A stretch of DNA of 64,000 nucleotides from Peromyscus leucopus (Eukaryota > Chordata > Mammalia > Rodentia > Cricetidae). The notes beneath the pieces are model-generated. The model was not told the DNA's origin. It searched no databases and was given only the letters and a program-made list of their open reading frames with translations. The stretch lies in NCBI RefSeq assembly GCF_004664715.2, contig NC_051071.1:8931410-8995409 (forward strand). Direction: 5' to 3'. Positions within the stretch are counted from its first letter, which is position 1. Every line of letters begins with the position of its first letter. The translations under genes and the position numbers were made by a program. Positions 11,286-23,079 of this stretch are shown here, piece after piece.

Positions 11286-14200
11286 ACATTTACTTTTCAT
11301 GAGGAAAATAAAACAATATTCTAGAGCAGAAAATCCCCTGGACTCTGACAGTCCAGTCCAGGTGGTTCTCTTGTTTCCCATCTCAGAGCTCTTTTAACAT
11401 CTCTATTCAGAGCTTCTTCCACTCATTAAATCTGGGACGGTGGGATGGGAACTGAAAGATGTCCAGGTCAAGCTACCTGTCGTTTATGAGCTGGGTTGGA
11501 GAGAATAAGTACGGTCTATACTTCAGATTGCCATTTTGAGGTTTATTTCTACTTGGTTCCTAAGCATCGTGAGCAGGAATGAGTATTACGTGTCTACACT
11601 GATGACCATCTCAAAACATCCTAACCTGCTTTGATCTCATCCTTAATTAATTCTCTTTATTCCTTCACTCAGGCTTTCTGGGTCCTATCCATAGAATCCC
11701 ACTTCATTTCTGACTCAATTTTTGCTCTGGGCAATACAAATATATATTTACCATTTCTATGAGAAAATGTTTTTCAAAGTTAACTCTTTTTTTTTAAATG
11801 TCTTGAAATATGTTGAGTTGAAATATATTGACAGAGATACACAGATCCAAATAAGATGGAAATTTAAATTATGCATATCCTCACCCTTCCTCTCTTATCA
11901 AATTTTTATTACAAGGCAAGCTAGATGTTTACTAGTGCTTTTGGGGTCATTATCAGGACTGCTAATTGGTTAACACATAACATAATGTATTACAGCATTA
12001 CAGAGGAAAATGCTAAATGTAAAATGTAATGTATTATTTTTATTTCCTTTTCCTCAGCCACTACAACTATTGAGAACCATTTAACCTCTAAGTTATTAAG
12101 GATTTTTTTTTTTTTCTGTAGAGATGACAATGGCTGATGATTTCTATGTCCTTAGGGCAAGGGTAAATCTTGGTGTGCAGCCTGAGCCAAACAGATAAAT
12201 ATAATTATTATTTCTGTATATTTGATGATGAAAGGGTTTCCGGCTCCATGGACTGATCTTTCTGTTGCCAACTGCGTTCTGCTGAAATTTTGATTAAAGG
12301 CTCACAGAAGTAGTTTATCAGTATTTGTTTGGTTTCAGGAAGTAAAATATGTGAGCTCAATCTGAATGACAGACCACATCCATCCAGAGCATGTGTCTCC
12401 TCAGTCTGGGAAACTCAGAATCCTTGCTGTGGATAATGCAGGAGGAAGATATTTTCCCATCCGGATTTGCATGAGCTCAATAGCCCCTGATTCCAGACAC
12501 ATTATGCTCTGTGACTGTTTCCCTGCCTCCATCTTCCTCCTGCAAGCGCAAAGCTGCTGCAATACAGACATCATTTGAGAAATAATTTAAGCCCTTCAAA
12601 TTCCCCTGTCTGGAAAATGTTTATACAATTTGTAACAGAGAAGTCCAAAGTGCTGCTGAAGAAAGCCAAAATATTTTGCTGACTTTTTGAAGGGATCATT
12701 TTTAGACAAGGAAAAAAAAAATCCTGATCTTGATAAAAGGGAGAAAATAAAGTGAAAAAAAAATAGGTTCTGATTTTTAAGCTATGTCATAAAAGTACGC
12801 AAATATTTAAAGAAATTCCTTTTTTCAAATACTACAATAGATGAGGGGGAGACAGGCTTAGGGATTTGCCCTTCCATTTCCTCAGTCATAAGAAACTAAA
12901 GTCAGGGGCACTATAATGTGAATGTAGTGTTTTCTCTATGTCTGAGAGGAGTAGGTAGGAGGGAAAGTTAGGAGGAAGGCAAGAGAAGGGATGGCAAAGG
13001 AGAGAAGGAAGGGTCAAAGACACACATCCATATACCATGCAAATGCCTAGACAAACATGTATGCACACACACACTCTCAAATACATTTAGTGACTTTGGT
13101 GATTTTGCACTGAATGTGTACTCTTCAGCCTCTAAACTGAAAGCATTAATAAATGCAAATAAACTTTGGATAAGTCTTAGCCTTCTGCACCTGTGTATGA
13201 AGCTGAAGGCATTTACCACACTCAAGCCTTTGCACACTGAGAATTTATTTAATTTTTTTTCTCATAAACCTGAGCCTTGAACCTCCTGTATGTACCACAC
13301 ACACTGTGCACACAGTGATGACGAAAATTGAGCTGAATGGACACCAGAGAGTGACAGGCCATTGCTGTTTGTGATGCAGGATAGAAAGAAGCAAGGATGT
13401 CCATCATCTATGGAAACTTCAGTGATTTTCTGAATAGCCTGGAGATGAAAACTTGCTTCAGATCCTTTAAAGAACACAAGCAGACAGCATGCATAACATT
13501 TTAGGGGCACGCCAGCAGTATCCTTTTGGCTGATGGGACTTGGGGCACAAATAATAATAACAATAATACAAAATCAACCCACAGAATGTGGACAGAAGGA
13601 AAGCGTTTGTTTCTGCCTTTTAGACTTCCATACTTCTGTACGTTTGCGAGATATCTTTATAGTTTGAAGTAGTATCTGTTTTCCCCCATTATTTTCTTTC
13701 TTTTCTTAAAACATCTTTAGTCCCTTCCATGTGGAATAAGAGTACAAGGAAGCACGTGATAGGTGCTGCAGTGATTTTGAAAAGGTGTATTATTTGCAAA
13801 ATAGTGTGTAATGGTTCGAGCCCATTGTGGACTTCAGTATGTGGATGCTTTTTTAAAGTGAGTTTTTGATCTGATGGACCATAATAACATGTACAGTATA
13901 TCCCTCTCAAATGCTGAATTATTGGGCCTCCATTGTAGTTATAGTTTATTGGGTAAATAATAGTCTGGCTGTACAGAGGCCAAAGTTATGGGTGGTCCAG
14001 TGTACATGTTAGCTGCCTGCAAATCTTTCCATAGTCTTATTGAAAACAATTACCAGAGTGTATGGGCTGGTGGGGCTGTCAGGAATCGTCTTTGGATAAT
14101 TTCACTGTCATGCCTGTTGCCATATCCAAGGCCTTCTATTCTTTCCTCTTATTCAACAGTGACAGCAGTTCTGAGTGGTCCACACAGCAGCTCACCTGCT

Positions 14201-14620
14201 CAGCGAGAACTCCATTGTGTTAGGTGTTCCACCAGGCCTCGGTGCTGAACTAGAGTTTGTCTATAAGGGTCACTCCTCTGACACTGGGCAGCTTTCTTAT
14301 GTCAGACTTCCCATGGCAGGTGCAAAGCCAGAAGGTATAAGTTTGAGAAAAAGAGTGAACAGTGGTTTAGTGTTAGCTATGTTCATTTGGGTCATGTTTT
14401 AAGCCTAGATAAGACAGATCATTTGGAAAAATCAACTGGAGGACTGGGCTTGGAAGAGGGATGGACTTTGTTGTGAGGGGCTGAGGTTTGAAATTGGCCT
14501 TGGAAACTTGGTAGAAGAAATCTACCTTGCAACTGCAGGTACGAACCTAGGTGATGGTTCAGTGTCTTAGGTGATTTCAGCAAATGGTCCTGATTCCATG
14601 TCTGTGTTTTCTTGTTACAC
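11286..14620. other. Mainly unique non-coding DNA, about 3.3 kb
   Basis: No gene. The subsegment 12230-12600 looks less drifted (see separate entry). A T run lies at 12100-12115, A runs at 12712-12721 and 12757-12765, short AAT repeats near 13550-13570. Frames of 66-89 codons overlap each other on the minus strand at 12886-13237 and carry no signature. Confidence 0.45.
12230..12600. promoter_or_regulatory. Candidate conserved non-coding segment
   Basis: Transposon-free 370 bp containing well-formed motif-like words such as 'gatttgcatgagctcaatag', 'gaaataatttaagccc' and 'ttttgattaaaggctc'. It has retained CpGs in an AT-rich setting and no microsatellite. The call is inference from texture only; a cross-species alignment is needed to decide. 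Confidence 0.3.
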
Positions 14621-14624
14621 TTAT

Positions 14625-14775
14625 TTGTTTGTTTGCTTATATATGTATATGATCATGCCATGATAGAAGTGTAACTTGTGGAGGGTGGTTATCTCTACCA
14701 TGTGGGTTCTGAGGATTGAGCTCAGGTCATCAGGCTTAGGGGGCAAGTACCCTCTGAGGCACATCACCAGCCCCC
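14625..14775 (-). mobile_element. B2/B3-type or B4-type SINE fragment
   Basis: The minus strand reads from a tRNA-like head (complement of 'gaggcacatcaccagccccc') through the complement of 'gtgggttctgaggattgagc' and 'tcaggtcatcaggcttag', ending in T/A-rich sequence near 14625. Same general plan as the fragments near 3.2 and 44.7 kb, and equally diverged. Confidence 0.65.
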
Positions 14776-15108
14776 ACAATTGGGTATTTCCTCAAGTAAG
14801 TTTAATAACTGCAAGAAGCTTTCAAAATAGAGTTTCTTCTGGGGACTAACCCTGGAGTATTTTAAAGTGTGCTAAAATGAAATTTTATTAGAGCCAAAAT
14901 ATTAAAAGTTTCCAAAGTTTTTTCCAGATAGAGGCCTAAAGACAGCATACTAATTGCCCCCTGTGTTGTCTGTTTATTCTCACTGACAAGATTACAACCC
15001 AAATGCTTTTATGTACAGTCAGAGGTTAACTGTGTACTAACACACCTCTCTGTGCATAGCACTTAGCCTGCTGCTGCTGAGTGTGGCATACTGTCCCTGC
15101 TATATGAT

Positions 15109-15157
15109 CCTTCCTTCCTTCCTTCCTTCCTTCCTTCCTTCCTTCCTTCCTTCCTTC
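15109..15157. repeat. (TTCC)n microsatellite
   Basis: About 12 TTCC units, uninterrupted, followed by a degenerate CT-rich tail to about 15170. The minus-strand frames through it read Lys-Glu-Gly-Arg repeats and are artefacts. Confidence 0.96.
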
Positions 15158-15216
15158 TTTTCTTCCTCCCCCCACACACTTTTTTTTCTGATTTGTTAAA
15201 GAAATTATTGCAAATT

Positions 15217-15532
15217 GGAGGCTGGGGAAATGGCTTAAAACCCTTGGCAACCCAGGCAGGATGACCAGAGGTTGGATCCATAGTAACCCACTTAAATGCT
15301 GAGGGAGTGTGGAGGTCTACCTGTAATTCCAGCCTCAAGTGGCAGAGAGGGGGATGCTCAGGGCAAGATGACTGGATCCACTATCCATGTCAATGACTAC
15401 CAGCCTTGGTTGGGAGACTTGCCTCCATGAATACAATGGAAGAGCAAACAAGATTGATTCCTAATAGCAAACTCTGGCCTCTCCATACATGTGCAAATAT
15501 ATATACAACCCTCACATGAATTCCTACAAATA
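15217..15532 (+). mobile_element. Long rodent tRNA-derived SINE
   Basis: It begins with a tRNA-like head 'ggctggggaaatggcttaaa' and continues with 'ggttggatccatagtaaccc', 'acctgtaattccagcctcaa' (B1-like), 'gggatgctcagggcaagatg', and ends with 'ctctggcctctccatacatg' followed by AT/CA-rich sequence. The layout is that of the roughly 300-bp composite rodent SINEs. I do not give a subfamily name. Confidence 0.65.
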
Positions 15533-15961
15533 GGTGTACAGGTGCACATACCAAATACATAAATGGAAATAGGGGAAATGAGAAATTATTACAAGTTTAT
15601 TAGGTTAAAATAATATCCATATCTAAGATCACATTCTATAGGGCAGAAAATGGCTCACATGATTCTCTCCTCAGAACTTCATCAGGGTAAATCAGGGTAC
15701 CAGTTAGATGATGTTCTTGTTTAGGGAGATGAGAAATAACCTACTCCTGAGATTCTTCTCTGAAAAAGTTCAATTCTCTACAAGGGCCTCTGTTTTCCTG
15801 ATGGTTTTCTTGTTCATGGCTACTACAGCTTCCAGAGTTACTGGTTTGCTTGTCCTGTGGCCTCTAACTTTATGATAGCAATAGAGAATTCTTCATATAT
15901 CCTCATACATTATACTTGAATTTTCTGATGCCAATTCTACTAGACAAAAGCTTAAGCTTTT
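15533..15961. other. Unique non-coding DNA
   Basis: About 430 bp with no repeat, gene or RNA that I recognise. Confidence 0.45.
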
Positions 15962-16150
15962 ATATTTGTTTGTTATGGGAAGGAAGGCTGGTTGTTGAAT
16001 CAAGGGTCTTGTAGACAAGCATATTACCGCCAAACTAGTCCTTGGGTTTGGGGGCCAGAGCCTCACTCTGTAGTTCAGGCTGGTGTAGTTCTTTCTGCTT
16101 CCATCTCCTGAGTGCTGGGATTAGAGATATGTATCACCATACACAATTCA
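15962..16150 (-). mobile_element. B4-type SINE (B1-like plus ID-like parts)
   Basis: On the minus strand the B1-like part appears as the complement of 'gagtgctgggattagagata' and 'cactctgtagttcaggctgg'. Next to it is an ID-like part (complement of 'gacaagcatattaccgccaa' and 'actagtccttgg'). That fusion is the defining plan of B4 SINEs. Confidence 0.7.
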
Positions 16151-16861
16151 AAATATTCTCCTTTTAACAATTTCTTGTAATAGGGTCAGGCCCACCCAGT
16201 TAATCTCCCTGTCTAAATGTCAACTAATTCACAAGCTTAATTCCACATGTAAAATTTTTTCACAGCAGGGGTTATATTCATGACCGAACAACTTGGAGAA
16301 GGCATATGTATACCAGAGGTCAGAAATCACAGCTCCATTGTGTAATTTTGCCTATCACGCCTGCCACAGAAAAGTTTAAATTTCTTTAAGAAAGACAAAA
16401 CAAATATGCAAAGATAGAAGACTGCAGGCAGAGTTATAATAGCTACAAGATCGTGACTTGAAGATGGTAAAGGAACTCAAAGGACAGCAGAAACATTTCT
16501 GTAGGGAAGTCTACAGAGGTCACAATCAGAAGTCATTGAAGGTGTCACCGTTGTTCCCAGGGCCAAGGAACTGGTGCTCCCTGCAGAGGTGACAGCACAA
16601 ACAATGGCACAGAAAGGGCTCAGTAAGACGTGCTGGGGAAGAAACTGACACTGCTGGACAGTTAGAGCAGGAGAAAGAGTGGTGATAGGAAAAGAAGCTG
16701 CTGTTGGAAAAGGACTTTGAGCGATATGCAGATCAGTTGCCCTTTCAGTGGGTAGGGGTTGGCTCCCACACAAAGTTATTGAATATGGAAGAGATGGGAT
16801 GGAACACTGTAAAAGGATAGCAGAACAGGAAACAATTTGGAGTTGAGTAGAGATGGTTAGT
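16151..16861. other. Unique non-coding DNA
   Basis: About 700 bp without recognised repeats. A 98-codon minus-strand frame (16477-16773) rich in Ser, Thr and Pro shows no domain and no supporting context, so it is not called as a gene. Confidence 0.45.
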
Positions 16862-17155
16862 CAGCTTTCTGTTGCTGTGATAAAATAACAGAAAAGTTTA
16901 ATAAAGGAAGGAAGGTTTATTTTGGCCCATGGCTCAAATTCCTGGTTACTTAACTCCATCCCTCACTGTTTACACAAATCATGGCTGAACATCATGGTGG
17001 GGATTGTGTGATAGAGCTCATCTCATGGGGCCTAGAAGCAAAGAGACAGATCTATTTCTTCCATTTAGGCCCAACTGTCAGCAGTGCCACCAGCAGGGGA
17101 CCAGGCCTTCAACACAGGAACCTTTTAGGCAATGGTTCTCATACAAAGTTTAACA
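16862..17155 (+). mobile_element. Old interspersed repeat, DNA-transposon-like
   Basis: It reads 'cagctttctgttgctgtgat', 'aggaaggtttattttggccc', 'aacatcatggtggg', 'cagtgccaccagcaggggac' and 'caggccttcaacacaggaac'. These words recur in a known mammalian medium-reiteration repeat with rodent relatives (URR1/hAT-like by memory). The copy is diverged and internally shortened; the exact family is uncertain. Confidence 0.5.
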
Positions 17156-19388
17156 GATTTCCAGTCCAGGCTCCAGCTTTAAAAGATTGTGAAGTACACT
17201 CGGGAAAGTATAAATGGGAGAACGGGAAGATGTGCATGTGATGACTATGCCTATAAACTTAAAATCAGATGAGGTATGTTGTGACTGAAGAAGATAAGAA
17301 AGATGACTCCACACTGAGTCAGCTCTTATAAGGAGGTGTGGGGATATTAGAAAGCTTTGTTGTCAAAAGAAAACAATAACAAGGTATATTGCATATACCA
17401 CAGTTCAGGTTGAGAATACTATTGAAAGTATACTTTGATGTCATCATCAAAATAAGTCTTCCAGAAGGGAGTTATGATTATAATGGACTAACTAGGCTCT
17501 AGTGCTGTCATGAACGGGCTACTTATAGATCATTCTAGTAATGAAAGCAGAAGTATGTGGAAGGCCTGCTTGTGGAGATGCTTAATGTCCCTAAAGTTAT
17601 ATTATTTTGAAGGGTCAGTGACCATTCACATAGCATAAATAATTTACTTCCCATGTAGGAAGAGTTATTAAGAACTAGTACAGATATAAGTGGCAAGCAC
17701 ACCTCCTAGAAGCTGGAAGCTTTTTTTAAGAAAACATTCAGACAAGTTTCCCAGAGATTTAGGTGGCATGATTTTGGGAAGGACTAAAGTCTGGGAACCC
17801 ATAATTTCCAAGAATCACAGTAGATATATTGGAAGGGTATCCTGTGTTCTAGATGGTGTCAATATAATGATATATTTTAGCTGCTTTGGGAACAAATGAT
17901 GCCATCTCTACAGTAAGGATATTACCAGTGTATTTACAATCAAAAGGGTATGGTCAAAGCTACAGCTGTTAAATAACATACTGACTTTTGGAGGACAGTC
18001 ATTCAAAACTTTCTGACAAGCAAATAGGAATGTGGTTCTGCCTCTCAGAAAAGTGATAGAGATTCTTTATCCCATAGAGTTCTGAGAGAGGGCAAGAATG
18101 AAATTTCACATATATAAAAAGCATCATGAACTGCTTTCCACTGATTTTTTGATGGAGAGAAAGCAAAGGAGACAGCCATGTGAAAGAGCAGACATGCTGC
18201 TTTCTTTCCATTTGAAGGCTCTACTGACACATGCTTGTTTGTAGATAGAAGACAAGGAATCAAATAAAATCAGTCAAGATTCAGGGTAATTCAGTGTAGG
18301 ATGTGCTGAAGAATAGAGACCAGGCACTAACTAGGAGCAGAATTATGAACACTGAGGAGAAAGTGAGTGGTGTCTTCCCCTTGCAGAAAAGTGAGGTCCT
18401 TAGTAAGGCATTATTGAAGTCCAGAGTGACATTGTGCATCATCATGTAGCTGTTTTTCTATAACAAGCTTATTCTCTTACACATTTGTTTAGAACTTAGG
18501 GCACCAGACTTTCCCTCTATGTTTCCATTGCCTAGAGCTTGTCTAGGGGATCTTAGGACTCTGACAAAAAACTTGTCTATACCATGAAGTAGAGTAAAAC
18601 AGTAGACCCCAACATCAAGCTGTGTAGGTCAGAATTCCAAGCAGGTGTCATTGACAGTCAGACAAGGGAAGAGGAGATTCCAGGGTGAATCCGAAGTACA
18701 GGCTCAGCTACTCATAGGGGCAACACAGTTGGAGTGTGGAGCAAATTTGCAGAGGGAAAGGTGTGTTGCCAGATATGGACAAATGCAAAGATATGGACAA
18801 CTTAGGGATGGCCAAATGGCTAGTTTAATTGTAGACAACTGTGCATTAACAAAAGAAAAACTTGCTCTTATGTGTATGCTATTAAAATATGCTGGCATGA
18901 TGTAGAAAGTCCACATTAGTAGTCCCCTTTTACATATTCTCTAAAGACTTTATTGCCCCAATCTCTCTTCCAACTTTTTTTTTTAATGGCATCTTTGTTT
19001 ATTCAAACAATGATAGTGCTTCCATTGCTTGGCTTTTCAAATGGCTACCATTTTATGCTTGAAACTGCCCCCAGTACTGTCTTCCAAAAACACTTCTTTG
19101 TACACAAATTCAGAAAGCTTATCTTTCCTAGGTTGAATGTTGGCAAATTACAGAACTTTCTTACACTTGTGTTTTTAATCTAGAGTCAGGAAATCTCTCA
19201 TCCTCTGCTACCTGAAATAGACACTTCTTCCATAGGAATTAATGATGTTAAGAGTCTGTCCATCAATGAATGCTTTTAAATTTTAAGTGCTTGAGTACAT
19301 TTAAGGCTTTTGATCTTGAGTAAACTTGGAGCAGTGTGATTTACTCATTTTCTTCAATATATATCTAGATCTAAATCTATCAATAGAT
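17156..19388. other. Unique non-coding DNA, about 2.2 kb
   Basis: No gene, RNA or named repeat. Frames of 60-86 codons occur on both strands without signatures. A short T run sits at 18976-18984. Confidence 0.4.

Positions 19389-19390
<2 letters not shown>

Positions 19391-19447
<57 letters not shown>
19391..19447. repeat. (GA)n microsatellite
   Basis: About 28 uninterrupted GA units, flanked on the left by a short TATC/GATA-like patch (19365-19390). Confidence 0.97.
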
Positions 19448-19450
<3 letters not shown>

Positions 19451-20761
19451 TGAATGCTCAGCATTTCCCTAAAGTCAAGATGTGGCAGTGGTGGGGTATA
19501 TATGTGCATCTATGTGTATATATGTTTGTGAACTCATGGATGAGATAAAGATAGAGGAAACAACATTTTCAAAAACAAGCATGCTTGCAGGAATTTGTGG
19601 AAAGCCCTGTAGCTAGAGCATAAAGTGCAAAGGAGGATGCAGAGGGCAAATCACGTGATGATATGTGTTGAATAGGAGCTAAGTCCTTCTGAGATATTTG
19701 AAGTGTTTTCAAAAGGCAGTGGGATATCTACAGGTTTCCAGACAGGGAGGTAAAATGACTTTGATCTCTATGAAGACAGGATCTGACGCATTAGCAATGT
19801 CTCACAGTCGCTGATGCTACAGAACTAGGCACTAAAATTACTTGCTGAATTAAACTAAACTTACTTTACATGAAGTAAATGTAATACAGGGTCAATATTG
19901 TAAATAGAGCTAGATCTGAGACAACCATCTGTATCAGTTTAGATGTTGTTTGAAATTGGATTATGATGATTTTTATCTTCATATTTCTGCTTATTTTTAA
20001 AGGTATCTTAAAATAATATAAATAACATTCAACATTACAGAAACTCTATGAATCATATTATAAAGGGAAGGAGAAATAATGCACCAGCAGCCACTGGAAT
20101 GCTAGTGGAGAGAAGAGAACAGAGTTGAGGAACATTTTGAAAACACTGGACATGAATGAAGAAAAGTATTCCTTGTGCTTTAGACTTGGCCAGTTGGGTT
20201 CTGTAGTGCACTTATCATTCTCTTCTGGTTGCTGGGGGCGAGGGTAGGCTCTCTAACAGATAGGTGGGGAATTGAGTTTTTCATATATGAACATAAAGTT
20301 CCAAATAAGGGCTTTATCTAGGATAGATGACTGACCCCACTTGGATCTCATCCTTCTAAGCTAGCCCTTTGTAGGTGGTCTCAGTGCAGAGACCTCGTGC
20401 TAGGTCCTCCAAGCGTAGAGAAGATCACATCTTTTTGACAATAAGCTGGAAAGCAAGACATCCCATTGGAAAGTGCTGGCTGAAAGTGGCTGAGATCTAT
20501 TTCACTTCAGACTGTCAAGTTGCCTTTGTTTCTCTGTATTCCCCCTTTCTATTATCCTTGTTTAGTGTAATCTTGTTTTCTATTTTGATCGAGTTGGACT
20601 TGAGGAACCCAAGAAAAAGTTATGTCCGTGTTTAGGTTAAAACATGAAATGGAAGTCACTCTTTGCAGCCCTAGCAACAGTTCTTAGCATGTGCTCTTGA
20701 GAGAAAAAGGTATCTCAGAATGTGGATGGGAGGCTGTGACATCCAGACATTACTCCCTTAT
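19448..20761. other. Unique non-coding DNA
   Basis: About 1.3 kb without a recognised gene or repeat. The 86-codon frame at 20375-20635 ends in a hydrophobic stretch but has no signature, no promoter-like setting and no support. Confidence 0.4.
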
Positions 20762-20838
20762 GATTGTTAGCAGCCTCTGAACCTGGAGAAGATACCAGGA
20801 GGTATGGAGCTAGGCAGTTAGGGCTCCATCTTGGTCTT
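20762..20838. repeat. 77-bp direct repeat, copy 1
   Basis: The segment runs from 'attgttagcagcctctgaac' to 'gctccatcttggtcttaca'. It recurs at 21881-21957 with essentially one internal substitution (c/t in 'gatac[c/t]agg'). Such short, nearly identical copies about 1.1 kb apart suggest two pieces of one LTR-like element or a local duplication. The family is unknown to me. Confidence 0.85.
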
Positions 20839-21880
20839 ACATATTACTCTGAGGGATTATGGGCTAAACTTTTCGAGGACACCTGTATAGAGGGTGGTGT
20901 ATGCTGCGATCTGAGTGTAAGGCTGCAGTTTTAAGTACAGTTTTCCATTTCCTTAGCCCAGCTGGAGGAGTGGCTGTGCCAGGGATTGAGACAAAATGCT
21001 CAGAGGGCAAAATTTCATAGGGAGCAGCCTCACTTCGCACATGCTGGGGAGGAGATGTCTGCAATCCAGGGGCAGCTGTTCAAGGATTGGGGGCAGAGTT
21101 AGTAAGAACTGCTTTAACGTAATGACAGGCCAGGAACCAGAACTCAGGACACCATAGCCAAATAGAGAATGAAGCTATCTGCTTCGTGACATTGCCATGG
21201 GAACAAAATCAAGCACCACAAGGCTATTCTTTGATTCTAGAAGAAGGCATTTATGTTCAGAACAGGGTAATAAACACAAAGATACCATAATTCATGTTAC
21301 TATTCCTAAAAATAAGAACTAATGTCTCTTTATATTCCACTCTCACTCTCTTGTTCCTGCCATGTATTATTACTTTTTCTGTTCTTAGAAGCACCTTTGA
21401 TTATGGTATTGTCAAACCTAAAGCAAGGATTTATTTGGGGAACTCATTGTTCCTTAATAAAGAGCCTTTTAGTTTCCCAGGAGAGTTGTGTTTAGGTTGT
21501 AATGGCAAAAACTCAAAAATAGTAAGATATCAAATGTGACTAATATCTGGTTCAGTCTTTCAAAAAATATCTTATTCTTTAAAATCTGGCAACTTTTTGG
21601 TTCATTGAAGAGGACTGAGAAAGCTATTCACATTTGGAATTGGAGGAAGGAAATAATTTCTTTTTCAATACCACAAAATCCCTGAATATTACTAATTCTA
21701 TAAAGCTTTTCTCCCCCCCCCCATTCAATTTATCTGGAGAAATCCCAATTTGCATATGTTTGCATCTATTTGCATGTTCAATTCAAGTGACTCCCAACTC
21801 CAAGTATATAAGATGAAATAAATTATCTCTTTGTTTTAACCCAATGAGATTCTTATCTAACATTAGGCACTAGGCTGGGA
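20839..21880. mobile_element. Possible LTR-retroelement remnant between two 77-bp repeats
   Basis: The roughly 1-kb interval is bounded by the two near-identical 77-bp direct repeats, as it would be if they were parts of two LTRs or of one duplicated element. On the plus strand near its right end there are three octamer-type sites and a TATA box (21749-21812), an arrangement seen in LTR promoters. No retroviral protein motif is visible, and a C run sits at 21713-21722. This is inference; the interval could also be unique DNA caught between two fragments. Confidence 0.3.
21748..21812 (+). promoter_or_regulatory. Three 10-bp-phased octamer-type sites plus TATA box
   Basis: 'TTTGCAT' cores lie at 21749-21755, 21759-21765 and 21769-21775, an exact 10-bp period; the first and third read ATTTGCAT, the inverse of the POU octamer ATGCAAAT. 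A TATA-like 'tatataag' follows at 21805-21812, about 30 bp downstream. Octamer plus TATA is a known POU-driven promoter layout. No transcript can be shown from sequence. Confidence 0.35.
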
Positions 21881-21957
21881 ATTGTTAGCAGCCTCTGAAC
21901 CTGGAGAAGATACTAGGAGGTATGGAGCTAGGCAGTTAGGGCTCCATCTTGGTCTTA
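21881..21957. repeat. 77-bp direct repeat, copy 2
   Basis: Second copy of the segment at 20762-20838, same orientation. It continues rightward into different sequence ('aggcaagtcacagaaggcca'), so the shared part ends near 21957. Confidence 0.85.
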
Positions 21958-22261
21958 TAGGCAAGTCACAGAAGGCCAAGGAGTGCCAAATAAAGCAGCT
22001 CTGTCCCTTACCATGAGTTTCTGGAACACCCCAAAATTTGACAATGGGCATCTCTAAGGGAGGGTTGGAGAACCTCCCGTCTTCTGTGCCTCTGCATGGT
22101 AAAAAGATCGAATGCTATTGTATACAAACATTGTATGCTTACTAGACATATATTGGAAAAGGAAAATCTTCCTAAAACCCTATCCCTTCTAATATGTACT
22201 ATGTGGTTTTGGTAGCAGATCCATCCAACAACATGGAAAGAAAATACCCAAAGGGAATTTG

Positions 22262-22403
22262 TCTTTTTTTTTTTTCCTTTTTAATTGGTTTTTTGAAACA
22301 GGGTTTCTCCATATAATAACTTTGGCTGTCCTGGAACTCATTTTGTAGACCAGACTGGCCTTGAACTCACAGATTAAAGGTATTTGCCACCACCACCTGG
22401 CAA
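22262..22403 (-). mobile_element. B1 SINE, near full length
   Basis: The plus strand shows the complement of a B1: a T-rich start (the A tail), 'gaaacagggtttctccatat', 'gctgtcctggaactcatttt', 'agaccagactggccttgaac', 'tcacagattaaaggtatttg' and 'ccaccaccacctggc'. It is therefore on the minus strand. About 140 bp, moderately diverged. Confidence 0.88.
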
Positions 22404-23060
22404 GGCTTCTGAGGTTTAAGTGTAGATTACAACTGACCTTGAAGCTTAGAACAAGGTTGTAAGTTTTCTTCATTAATACTCTTGAGAAACATTGATTAGA
22501 TGTAGAAATGATATTTTGGAAATACTAGGTTATACAAAATATATTATTTAAGTGATTTTTTTGGTAAATGCTTAGTGTTTTTAAAGTGACCACTGGGAAC
22601 TTTGAGATTGCCTCAGTGGTCACATCTGTGACTCACGGAACATCTGTGGTGGGGAAGGCTGACTCTTACCAAGAACTAATGTCCTTCGGGCTGGTGGGGC
22701 GTGAGAATCAGATCACCAAGGCGTGGGCTAGCACTGTTTTCGGTGTGAGTATCAAACGACTTCTACGCACTTGGAGAGGATCGTGCTTGTCTTCCTTCCA
22801 TCCCCACACTGTTTCGCTGAGAGAGAGCCTCCACTTCATTTTCAGGTTGTGGAAATGGATTTTACTTGAAACACAGTTTCTCCTGACTGCTGGTAAAATC
22901 TGGATAGCTTTTGTCATTTCTTCACCAAGAATTTGGTCTCACAGAAGCCTTAATGCTCCATTTAACCTACTTCTAGTTGGCAGCTACCTGCTGCCATGCC
23001 AGGGTATGCTTTTTTGCTTAAATTAATGTTTAAATAATACAACATAGGAGATATGGGAAG
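22404..23060. other. Unique DNA with retained CpGs and a 152-codon open frame
   Basis: 22568-23026 on plus is open for 152 codons. The translation shows no domain, no signal peptide and no repeat, and the opposite strand is also open over 22708-22917. Retained CpGs near 22630-22780 are unusual for the region. I do not call a gene; a conserved or regulatory segment is equally possible. Confidence 0.35.
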
Positions 23061-23079
23061 ATGTGAGGGGGAAAAAGTT

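Noticed and set aside
15217..15532. Possible exon with 'gg' and 'gt' boundaries
   Set aside because: The sequence is a composite tRNA-derived SINE with an AT/CA-rich tail.
22568..23026. 152-codon plus-strand frame, the longest in the window
   Set aside because: No domain, signal or codon-use support, opposite strand also open, no splice or promoter context that I can defend.
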